Below are positions 35,005 to 42,627 of a DNA stretch of 64,000 bases, one piece after another. The DNA is taken from NCBI GenBank assembly GCA_037189585.1, contig JBBCJA010000010.1, forward strand, positions 1-64,000. The letters run 5' to 3'. The first letter of the stretch is position 1; each line of letters opens with the position of its first letter. The translations under genes were made by a program, and so were the position numbers. Source of the DNA: JAEXNA01 sp037189585. Its GTDB lineage: Bacteria > Vulcanimicrobiota > Xenobia > Xenobiales > JADMJV01. A model generated the notes under the pieces. That model was not told where the DNA came from. It ran no database searches and saw nothing but the letters and a program-made list of their open reading frames with translations.

Positions 35005-35892
35005 GTGAACTTCATTCTTGTCCTGGTCTGCCTGGCCGCCGGATTTCTGTTGAGACGAACGGGTGTGGTGAAGGAAGGAGCCCATCTGGGCCTCAACGCC
35101 TGGCTGGTCTATCTGGCGGTTCCGGCCGCGGCGCTCTTCTATGTCCCCAAGATCACTTGGACGTTGGAGATGATCTGGCCGGTGGTCTCTCCGGTTCTCG
35201 CTTTCGCGCTGGCCTGGCTTTTTCTCGGGCGACTAGCCAAGGACGATCCGCCCACGCGAGGGGCTCTCCTTCTCGGATGCGGGTTGGGGAACACCTCTTT
35301 TGTGGGGTTCCCGCTCAATCTCGCCTACTACGGAGAGTCGGGACTCAAGATCGCCGTGGTCTGCGATCAGATCTGCTTTCTCCTTTTGTCCACCGTGGGG
35401 GTGGCGGTAGCCATCGCTCACGGTCAGGGCTCGCGCCGGCGCTCTATGCTGGCAAGCCTGTTCCGGTTTCCGCCATTTCTCGCCTTCATCACGGCGCTGG
35501 CCATTCCAGGCCCCTTGAGCTGGGGGGAGCTTCCTCGACTGTGGGAGGCGCTGGCCGTCACCCTGGTCCCCGTCGCGCTTTTTAGCGTGGGGCTCCAGAT
35601 CGACCCGGGGGAAGCGGTGCACGATCGCCGACTGCTCGGCTGGGCCATCGGCGTGAAGCTCCTTCTGGTGCCGGCCATCGTCGCCGGGCTCTTCTGGTCT
35701 CTGGGGGCCAACGGACTGACGGCTAAAGTCTCGGTGCTGGAAACCGCGATGGCCAGCATGGCCACGACCAGCGTCCTGGCCGTGGAGTACGGACTGAACG
35801 CCCGCCTCATCTCCGTCTTGATCGGAGTCGGCGTCCCGCTGTCACTTCTCACCAGTGTCTTCTGGCATCGTATTCTAGAGCTTCTTTTCTAA
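35005..35892 (+). CDS. AEC (auxin efflux carrier) family transporter
   Basis: 295 aa from a GTG. About ten hydrophobic segments in the two-times-five layout of the AEC family: FILVLVCLAAGFLLRR...NAWLVYLAVPAAALFYVPK at the N-terminus, ALLLGCGLGNTSFVGFPLNLAYYGESGL (the conserved NxxFxGxP crossover), LWEALAVTLVPVALFSVGLQI, and AKVSVLETAMASMATTSVLAVEYGLNARLIS. The family exports organic acids or amino-acid derivatives. Substrate is not readable. Likely in one transcript with the GGDEF gene. Confidence 0.9.
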   Translation: MNFILVLVCLAAGFLLRRTGVVKEGAHLGLNAWLVYLAVPAAALFYVPKITWTLEMIWPVVSPVLAFALAWLFLGRLAKDDPPTRGALLLGCGLGNTSFVGFPLNLAYYGESGLKIAVVCDQICFLLLSTVGVAVAIAHGQGSRRRSMLASLFRFPPFLAFITALAIPGPLSWGELPRLWEALAVTLVPVALFSVGLQIDPGEAVHDRRLLGWAIGVKLLLVPAIVAGLFWSLGANGLTAKVSVLETAMASMATTSVLAVEYGLNARLISVLIGVGVPLSLLTSVFWHRILELLF

Positions 35893-35903
35893 AGCAATTC
35901 ACA

Positions 35904-35932
35904 TTGACGCCCCAAAATCCAACAGATAAAAT
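35904..35932 (+). promoter_or_regulatory. sigma70-type promoter of the ankyrin/TerD-like gene
   Basis: -35 TTGACG (35904-35909), 17-bp spacer, -10 TAAAAT (35927-35932); each differs from consensus by one base. It sits about 95 bp upstream of the ATG at 36028. Confidence 0.65.
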
Positions 35933-36027
35933 CGAAGATCTAAGGGCTATGACGCTGCTTCCTTCCCCCTCATTTGGTTTGTCTAGCGGCGACGCTCCCC
36001 CTTAGATTTTTTTTATCTCGGAGTTTG

Positions 36028-39000
36028 ATGTCGCGCCCAAGCTTAGAACAGCTCCAAGACGCCATCGTGAGCAACCGGCGAGAAGAGGTCCACGCGTTGC
36101 TCGATGGCGGCTTATCCGTCAACGCCAAGCTGCCGCAGGCTCACACGCCTCTCACCCTGGCGCTCCTCCATCGTCACTGGCAGCTGGCTGAAGAGCTGTT
36201 CGAGCGGGGCGCCGATCCCGAACACAAAGTCAACTCCTATTACTCCTGCTTAGCCTGGGCCTGCTCGTACCACCAGGGCCCGCTGGCGGAGAAGCTGCTG
36301 GAACGAATAGTTTCAGTCAACGCCCGCGACTCCAGCGGCCATACTCCACTTTACTGGGCTGTCTGGCTGGAATCGACGCGATTCGTCGACTCCTTGCTGG
36401 CCCGCGGGGCCCAAGTCGACAACAAACAAGGCTCGTCGCCACTCTTGTTAGCCACCAGCCGTGGCAACCTGGAGATCTGCCGGCAACTCATCGCCGCGGG
36501 GGCGCGGTTGGATCAGCGTGACTACAGCGGCAACTCGCTCCTTCACGCCGCCGTTCTCAGCTCTCGACTTCCCGTTCTGGAGCTGCTCTTAGAGCGCGAG
36601 CCCGAACTCATCGATACCGTCAATAAGGAGCGCCAGACCGCTCTTCACCTGGCAGCTCAGTTCCGGTCGGGCGACAAAGCCATGGTCGAGAGGCTCTTAG
36701 CCGCCGGCGCCCAGCCGGAGCAAAGAGACCGTGTCGGCCAGACACCGATTATCCTCGCGGCGGCCTTCAATACGGCCTCCGTGCTGAAGGCCCTGATGGC
36801 TGGGGGCGCCGACTTTTCGCAAGCCGATAGGGCTATCGCTCTAAAGCTCGCGATTGAAGCCGAGCGCAAGGAGCAAGTCGCTCGTTTGATGCTGGCGTTT
36901 GATTTCACCCGCCCTCTGGACAAACAGCATCCACTCCGCGTGGCCATCTCTCAACGACGATGGTCGATCGTCGAAACCCTTCTGGGATGTGGCGTGGCTC
37001 CTGAGTCTCGAGTCGCCGAAAGTGGCGACCCTCTCCTGCCCTGGAGCATGAAGCAGCTTCTCCCGGAGCTTGCCCTCATTCTGGTGGAAGCCGGAGCCAC
37101 CTCAGAGCGTGAGCGGGCCCTCCTCTGGCTGGACAACCTCATGCTGATGCGCAAAGTCGGCAAAGTGCGGCTGAGCCCCGGTAGTCGACCTGACGACCAG
37201 CCGCTGGGCGGACATTTACTAGCTGCCTTGCAAAAAAACATCGAATCTCTGGGCTTTGTCATGACGCCGGAACTTGCCGAGCGAGTGCTGACGCTGGCAG
37301 ACCTCGAGCTCGAGGCTTTTTATGAGCTGCTGATCCCGGGTTTACGCACCATCGTCGGTGCCGACAAGGCCTTCAAGCCGATGTATCCCAATTTTCCGAG
37401 ACAGGTCAAGGAGACGCCTGAGTCCGAGCTCTACCTCAACGCCTTCCTACACTACCTGGGAGATGCCATCGGCCGCCGCATCATGCCCTACTACGACAAG
37501 CTCCCTCGCCTAGCCCTGACTGAAAAACCCGCGCTCAAGCCGATCGGGCTTGCCGCGCCCGACGAACCTCAACTTTTGTTCCGGCGCCTGCTGGAAGCCC
37601 GTGGCGCGCTCACCCCAGAGGACAAGGAGAACCTCAGCTGGCTGGTTCTTTCGCGCGGTGACGCTATCTCGGAGGAGCTGCCCAAGGAGGTGCCCTTCCG
37701 CGAAAACGCGGCGCTCCTGGCCGCGGCTCTCTTACGCTTCACCAGCCTGCACAGCCAAGCCTCAAGCTATCTCAAAAACGGCCTCGACGTCCTGCGGACC
37801 GCCACGGCCTACTGTGGTGGCGACGTCAGCCTGGCCATCAACACGCGGTTCGGGAAATTTTCCAAGGCCTGTCGCCGCTTTTTCCTAGCCGGGCTCGAGG
37901 CGGACCCTAACCTGGAAGAGTCCCTCTGGCGCCAGGCGGAGAAGTTCAAACGTCTGGGCGAGAAGCTCCATCCCGGCGAGTATCGCAAACGCTTTCCCCG
38001 CACCTGGGAGGCTTTCCGACAGCTCAGAGCCAGAGACAAGCCGACGACTTTCGGCGGCCAGGTCGAGGGCTACCTAAGTCAATCGGAGGTCGAAGCCTGC
38101 CTCCCCCTTTTGCGAAGCCGACCTGGAGAGTTCGCTCGACGCCTCGACCATCTGTTGCGTCTGGGCAGTCAGGAGCAGGCTGAAGCGGTGCTCACGGCTT
38201 TTCGTAACGTCATCACCCAGGTACCAACCCCTTTGCTGCTGCAATTGCGAAAGCACTTCCAATCACGCAACTCCAAGGCACCGCTGAGGGTGTTCTTTCC
38301 CAAAGGGGATCTGGCCAAGCTTCAGGCCGTCGACAACATTCTGCCTCCACTTGCTCCAAGTCTCTGCTCCCAACTCGATCTGCTCTGTCGCGACGCCTTG
38401 GTCGAAGCTTATGCCGAGCGCCCGCCCCTGGGCGCCTGCTGGCTCGACGAGCGACTCAAGAACTACACCGTCCCCTTCGCCCTGCGCTCCGCCTCCAAAG
38501 CCCTGCGCACGATCGCTCGGGGTAGCCGGCTCCCCTTCACCTCGGAGGGCGAAGAGAGTAACCCTCAAGAGACGATGCGCTTTTTCATCTGGTGGCGCGA
38601 CGGTCAGAACCGCACGGACCTTGACCTGAGCGCGCTGGTTCTCGATGGGGACTTCAACTTTCAGTCCACTCTGGCGTACTACAACCTCAAGGAGCTCGGC
38701 GGCTACCACAGCGGCGACATCACTTCGGCTCCCAAAGGCGCCTCGGAGTTCATCGACATCGAGACATCGACATTTTTAGCTCGGGGCGCGCGCTATGTGA
38801 TGATGGTGGTCAGCTCATTCACCGCCCAGCCCTACTGTGATCTGCCCGAATGCTTCGCCGGATTTATGCGCCGCGAGCACCCCGACAGCGGCGAGATCTA
38901 CGAGCCCCGCACCGTGCTCAACAAGTTTGACCTCACCGCCAACACCACCATCGCCATCCCCCTGATCCTCGATCTGCGAAAGCGTGAGGTGGTCTGGACG

Positions 39001-39252
39001 GATCTCTCGCTCAAGCGCAACCCTTCCCACTCCAACAACGTGCACGGAAACCGCTCGAGCCTGGCCTTGCTGTGCGAAGCCATGGTCAGTCTGAAGAGGC
39101 CCAGTCTGTACGACTTGTTCGAACTCCACATCGCCGCTCGAGGCCAGGTGGCGAGCCAGCCAGAGCAGGCCCAAACCGTCTTTGCTCCCGAAGCCAAAAA
39201 TCACGGCGTCACCCCCTCCGACATCCCCGTCATCCTGTCGGAATATCTCTAG
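36028..39252 (+). CDS. large ankyrin-repeat protein with C-terminal TerD-like domain
   Basis: 1074 aa from ATG 36028 (CGGAG upstream; the frame opens earlier at 35974 with a poor leader). Residues ~1-390 are about ten ankyrin repeats (AHTPLTLALLHRHWQLAEELFERGAD; GHTPLYWAVWLESTRFVDSLLARGA; RQTALHLAAQFRSGDKAMVERLLAAGA). A long helical middle region of unknown type follows (~400-850). The end (about 860-1040) looks TerD-like: RTDLDLSALVLDGDFNF, YYNLKELGGYHSGDITSAPKGASEFIDI, ARYVMMVVSSFT. This resembles the D-h-D-h-S, YYN, GD and E-h-h-h-h pattern of TerD calcium-binding proteins. No signal peptide. Scaffold or stress role is inferred; no other ter genes are nearby. Confidence 0.75.
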   Translation: MSRPSLEQLQDAIVSNRREEVHALLDGGLSVNAKLPQAHTPLTLALLHRHWQLAEELFERGADPEHKVNSYYSCLAWACSYHQGPLAEKLLERIVSVNARDSSGHTPLYWAVWLESTRFVDSLLARGAQVDNKQGSSPLLLATSRGNLEICRQLIAAGARLDQRDYSGNSLLHAAVLSSRLPVLELLLEREPELIDTVNKERQTALHLAAQFRSGDKAMVERLLAAGAQPEQRDRVGQTPIILAAAFNTASVLKALMAGGADFSQADRAIALKLAIEAERKEQVARLMLAFDFTRPLDKQHPLRVAISQRRWSIVETLLGCGVAPESRVAESGDPLLPWSMKQLLPELALILVEAGATSERERALLWLDNLMLMRKVGKVRLSPGSRPDDQPLGGHLLAALQKNIESLGFVMTPELAERVLTLADLELEAFYELLIPGLRTIVGADKAFKPMYPNFPRQVKETPESELYLNAFLHYLGDAIGRRIMPYYDKLPRLALTEKPALKPIGLAAPDEPQLLFRRLLEARGALTPEDKENLSWLVLSRGDAISEELPKEVPFRENAALLAAALLRFTSLHSQASSYLKNGLDVLRTATAYCGGDVSLAINTRFGKFSKACRRFFLAGLEADPNLEESLWRQAEKFKRLGEKLHPGEYRKRFPRTWEAFRQLRARDKPTTFGGQVEGYLSQSEVEACLPLLRSRPGEFARRLDHLLRLGSQEQAEAVLTAFRNVITQVPTPLLLQLRKHFQSRNSKAPLRVFFPKGDLAKLQAVDNILPPLAPSLCSQLDLLCRDALVEAYAERPPLGACWLDERLKNYTVPFALRSASKALRTIARGSRLPFTSEGEESNPQETMRFFIWWRDGQNRTDLDLSALVLDGDFNFQSTLAYYNLKELGGYHSGDITSAPKGASEFIDIETSTFLARGARYVMMVVSSFTAQPYCDLPECFAGFMRREHPDSGEIYEPRTVLNKFDLTANTTIAIPLILDLRKREVVWTDLSLKRNPSHSNNVHGNRSSLALLCEAMVSLKRPSLYDLFELHIAARGQVASQPEQAQTVFAPEAKNHGVTPSDIPVILSEYL

Positions 39253-39299
39253 GTTCCGCAATTTTGGAACTTATTTCCTCAATGGAGTTCAACTCCAGT

Positions 39300-40166
39300 A
39301 TGCGCATTCTGGCCAGGCTCCTGACTCTAGGTCTCTTGCTGTGCTCGGTCCTAGCTTGCTCAGGCCGCGTGAGGTCTCTTCCCGCACCCTCGGCAACGCC
39401 GAGTCCCAGCGTCTCGAGCTCCACTCCGTCCGACAGCCCCACCAAGCGTAAGGCACTCTACTATCCCAACGCCAAGGTGTATGGCCAGCGACCATCGGAG
39501 GCGAGCGAACTCGATCTCGTCACCTCCGACGGTCTGACTCTCAAGGCCTGGTATCGCCCCGCCCCCCAAGACGGAAAGCTGGTGATGTATTTTCATGGAA
39601 ACGGCGGAAATCTCACCGCCCTGGGAGCCCAATTGAAGGTCTTCGAGAAACTCGAGGTCGGATATCTGGCGGTGGACTATCGCGGCTTCGGTCAAAGCCA
39701 GGGCGACCCCTCGGAAGCCGGGCTCTACCTCGACGCCGAGGCGACCTATCGCAAAGCCGTCGAGCTCGGATACCCGCCCCATCGCATGGTGATTTTCGGG
39801 CGCTCGCTGGGAGGCGGCGTGGCCACTTATCTTGCCGCCCGAGAGCCGGCCGCGGGCTTGGTCCTGGAGTCGACCTTCACCTCGGTGCAGGACGTCGCTC
39901 GGCGGACTCACGGCGCCGGGGCCGCCGCTCTTGTCAGCGGCTTTCCTAGTCTGGAGAGGATGCCTGAGATCCAAATGCCCACTTTGATTATCCACGGCGA
40001 TAAGGACACCACCATCCCATCAGACATGGCGAGAACACTGGCCCAAGCGAGTCCGAAGGCTGATGTTTGGATGGTGGAAGGAGCCGACCACAACACCGTC
40101 CGCAAAGTCGCGGGAGAGGCCTACACCGAACGCCTTCGCCAGTTTCTCGACGATCTTCCGAGCTAA
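39300..40166 (+). CDS. alpha/beta-hydrolase lipoprotein
   Basis: 288 aa from ATG 39300, which begins MRILARLLTLGLLLCSVLAC; Cys20 is the likely lipid-anchored residue (ATG 39282 is possible). A Ser/Pro-rich linker (about 25-50) leads into a BEM46/YqiA-like hydrolase: FHGNGGNLT oxyanion region, DYRGFGQSQG, nucleophile Ser169 in GRSLGGG, Asp236 in HGDKDTTIP, His264 in GADHNTV. The triad is complete. Likely an envelope esterase or peptidase. It abuts the DUF3626 cassette; before that insertion it would have been directly followed by the amidase gene, so the two probably formed an operon. Confidence 0.88.
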   Translation: MRILARLLTLGLLLCSVLACSGRVRSLPAPSATPSPSVSSSTPSDSPTKRKALYYPNAKVYGQRPSEASELDLVTSDGLTLKAWYRPAPQDGKLVMYFHGNGGNLTALGAQLKVFEKLEVGYLAVDYRGFGQSQGDPSEAGLYLDAEATYRKAVELGYPPHRMVIFGRSLGGGVATYLAAREPAAGLVLESTFTSVQDVARRTHGAGAAALVSGFPSLERMPEIQMPTLIIHGDKDTTIPSDMARTLAQASPKADVWMVEGADHNTVRKVAGEAYTERLRQFLDDLPS

Positions 40167-40188
40167 GGCGGCGCGATGCGATATTGGT
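40165..40188. repeat. 24-bp direct repeat, left copy (possible attL)
   Basis: Begins AAGGCGGCGCGATGCGATAT and ends TGGT; identical over 24 bp to 41334-41357. It overlaps the last two bases of the hydrolase stop codon and carries a duplicate of the amidase start (GCGATGCGATATTGG, encoding MRYW), followed here by a short dead-end frame. The two copies bracket the DUF3626 gene. Confidence 0.93.
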
Positions 40189-41333
40189 CCGCGGAAAGAG
40201 TTTCTACGGGACTATCTACCTGATCAGGAAGCCATCAGTGTCGACCTCAAAAGCAGGGTCTTTGTACCAAATCATCTCTACTCCGAACTGCTTGGCCATC
40301 GTCTCAGCGTCGTTCCCCACAGGGGTGCCGCGATAGCGCTCGTGCAGGGAGACGCCGGCGAGGTCCTGAGCCAGGTTTATCTCACCGTGAATGTGAGCTT
40401 CGATGTAGTTGGACCCGGTGAAGGCCTCAGGATGATTGTCGCGGCCGTAAACTCCGCTAGAGAGCTGTCCGTTAGCGACCTTCAAAAGTTGCTGGAGGTC
40501 CTCGTCGCTTCTCCTTGCAAGGCATCCGGCCATCACTCCAGCACCCCCGGCATCCTCCATGTTGGTGAACCGGGAGTCCCGTGTGTGATAGGTGGTACGC
40601 TCTTTGACCTCAGGCCGAAGGGTGAGTACCGCGGGTCCATAGACGGCCGCTCCCCCCTCCCGTGCGGCCAGGAAGTTCAGGGCGCCGTAGCGGGGGCGCT
40701 CCTGAGGAATCGCGCGATTGTAAGTCCCAGCGAACGTTCTGTGCTCTTTGTGCAGAAAGTCGGCCTTACTTCGTTTGGGAGCTTTGGGATGGCTCGGGCG
40801 CGAGCCTCTCTCCCAGAGATTCTTGTAGGCCCCGTCGCTGGAAAGTGATGCCAACACAGATTCCTTATTGACGACGGGAGGGAGGTTGATGGTAAGAGGC
40901 GCCTGCTGGTCGAGGTAGGCTAGCGCATTCTTCAGTTGAGCCTCATCAAAGCCGAGAGCCTGAGCACGGCGTACCAATCCGGGATACTCACGCTGATGAT
41001 TCTCGTGGGCCTGATTCAGTTGGACGGCATAGGCGTGCCGCGATAGCTCGCTTAGAGGTAGGTCCTGTCCGGTCTGAGGGTTGACGTGCAAAGGAGCCAC
41101 GGAATCTAGTTCGAGCTGTACCGGCTCCGAAGACTGATGGACCTTCGCTCCAATTTGAGGCGACTGGCGAGGAGGGACTTGCCTCCAAGGCCTGGACGAT
41201 ATGCCACCAACGTTCATCAACCAAAGGTTAGCATGGGAACGTTAAAGACGCGTTAACCAGGATGGAATCGTTAGCTTGACAGGCCACTAGCGAATCGCTA
41301 TCAAGCCGGGAGGCGCCGCTGCCTTGGCGACCG
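40189..41333. mobile_element. putative inserted cassette carrying the DUF3626 gene
   Basis: 1145 bp between the two 24-bp direct repeats. It contains only the leftward DUF3626 gene plus short flanks, and no integrase or transposase. Removing it with one repeat would place the hydrolase stop directly before the amidase ATG. This is read as a single-gene insertion with an att-like or long target duplication; the mechanism is inferred. Confidence 0.55.
40216..41217 (-). CDS. DUF3626 family protein
   Basis: 333 aa from ATG 41217. Residues 1-60 are a proline/glutamine-rich lead. The rest follows the DUF3626 pattern: RTFAGTYNRAIPQERPRYGALNFLAAREGGAAVYGPAVLTLRPEVKERTTYHTRDS near residues 165-220, a Gly-rich GGAGVMAGCLARR, and near the C-terminus NYIEAHIHGEINLAQDLAGVSLHERYRGT. 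The conserved RYGALN and YIEAHIHG segments look like a catalytic pair, but the family has no established activity that I know. No signal peptide. It is opposite in strand to both neighbours and flanked by a 24-bp direct repeat, consistent with recent arrival. Confidence 0.8.
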   Translation of the reverse strand: MNVGGISSRPWRQVPPRQSPQIGAKVHQSSEPVQLELDSVAPLHVNPQTGQDLPLSELSRHAYAVQLNQAHENHQREYPGLVRRAQALGFDEAQLKNALAYLDQQAPLTINLPPVVNKESVLASLSSDGAYKNLWERGSRPSHPKAPKRSKADFLHKEHRTFAGTYNRAIPQERPRYGALNFLAAREGGAAVYGPAVLTLRPEVKERTTYHTRDSRFTNMEDAGGAGVMAGCLARRSDEDLQQLLKVANGQLSSGVYGRDNHPEAFTGSNYIEAHIHGEINLAQDLAGVSLHERYRGTPVGNDAETMAKQFGVEMIWYKDPAFEVDTDGFLIR

Positions 41334-41357
41334 AAGGCGGCGCGATGCGATATTGGT
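41334..41357. repeat. 24-bp direct repeat, right copy (possible attR)
   Basis: Identical to 40165-40188. This copy supplies the ribosome-binding region and first codons of the amidase gene (ATG at 41345). Confidence 0.93.
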
Positions 41358-42535
41358 TCTGGGCTGTGGTGGTGGGTGTCTGTTTGACTTCGGGGGCGTG
41401 GGCCCAGGGAGGCTTGGGACGGAAAACCTTCACCGCCAAAGAGACCACCGTGACCCGGCAGGGCCCGAACTCGGATTACGAGCGTTTGACTCCGCTTGTT
41501 CCCGGGGCTCAAGTCGTGGTAGAGAAACAGGAGGGAGACTGGTATCGCTCGGTCCACTCCGGAGCATGGGTGGACAGCCGGACCGGCACTCTGACCGAGG
41601 GCGCCGCGCCTCCTTCCCAGCTGACCAACGCCAAGCTGGACTCTTTCCCTAACGGAGACGCCCGCCTGACACTGACCTGCAGTTCCCGTCCGGAGATTCA
41701 AGCGGTCTACCGTCCCAGCAGCGGTCAGTTGGTTCTCACCCTACCCGGGACTCAGGACTTGATCTTCGAGCTGGTCAAACCGACGGGTCACGCTTCGTTT
41801 CTCGACGGTGTCACCATCAGGCCCGACAAGAACGACACCGTGGTCGAGGTCTTCAGTCGGCCCAACACGCTCGGTGGCTACTCCCTCGAGCCTGGAAGAC
41901 AGGAAGGAGAGGTCGTGATTCGGCTGCGAAAGCCGATCCCGAAAGCCTGGAAAGACCTGGTCATCACCCTGGATGCGGGTCACGGCGGCCCGAGCGACCC
42001 CGGGACCGTGGGGCACGGAGGGCTGCCCGAGAAAGTTCTCAACCTTCGCGTCACTGAAGCGCTCGCCGCCAAACTTCGGGCCAAGGGTGCGACCGTCGTC
42101 ATGACCCGCACGACCGACGCGGACGTGGCCCCTGACGACCAGGGAGCCGGCGCCGAGCTTCAGGCCCGAGTGGATGTCTCCGTGAATAAAGAGGCCCACC
42201 TCTTTCTGAGTCTCCACCACAACGCCAGACCCAGCGTGGAAGAGGGTAAAACTTCGCACGGAACCGACATCTATTACTACCATCCGGTGAGTGAAAAGTT
42301 CGCCCAAGCGCTGGCCGACCCCATCGCCGACGCCATCGGAGAACCACTGCGAACCTCCCGCTTTCGCTCTTTCCACGTGATCCGCCAGAGCTTCTCCCCC
42401 TCCGTTCTCATCGAGTTCCAATACCTCTCCAATCCGAATCTGGAAAAGACCGTCCTGGACCGCCCCGACTATCCCGAGAAGGCAGCCGAGGGTGTGGTCA
42501 AGGGGCTCGAAGCCTACCTGCGCTCACTGCCCTAG
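41345..42535 (+). CDS. N-acetylmuramoyl-L-alanine amidase (SH3b-AMIN-Amidase_3)
   Basis: 396 aa from ATG 41345 (a GTG-less earlier frame at 41324 adds only MATEGGA). The signal peptide MRYWFWAVVVGVCLTSGAWA is cleaved after AWA. Residues ~25-85 are SH3b-like (VTRQGPNSDYERLTPLVPGAQVVVEKQEGDWYRS), ~90-200 AMIN-like beta domain, ~203-395 the Amidase_3 catalytic domain: His213 (DAGHGG), Glu229 (GLPEK) and His291 (LHHN) bind zinc, Glu357 (LIEFQYLSN) is catalytic. It cuts the stem peptide from peptidoglycan during division or remodelling. Its promoter region may have been altered by the DUF3626 insertion just upstream. Confidence 0.94.
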   Translation: MRYWFWAVVVGVCLTSGAWAQGGLGRKTFTAKETTVTRQGPNSDYERLTPLVPGAQVVVEKQEGDWYRSVHSGAWVDSRTGTLTEGAAPPSQLTNAKLDSFPNGDARLTLTCSSRPEIQAVYRPSSGQLVLTLPGTQDLIFELVKPTGHASFLDGVTIRPDKNDTVVEVFSRPNTLGGYSLEPGRQEGEVVIRLRKPIPKAWKDLVITLDAGHGGPSDPGTVGHGGLPEKVLNLRVTEALAAKLRAKGATVVMTRTTDADVAPDDQGAGAELQARVDVSVNKEAHLFLSLHHNARPSVEEGKTSHGTDIYYYHPVSEKFAQALADPIADAIGEPLRTSRFRSFHVIRQSFSPSVLIEFQYLSNPNLEKTVLDRPDYPEKAAEGVVKGLEAYLRSLP

Positions 42536-42627
42536 CGCTCTAGACAAAGGTTAACATTTCGTCAATTTTCCATGACTGCTCCCAGGTCCCAGCAAGAGTC
42601 ACCGGGGTGACGGCGAAGTGACTCTTG

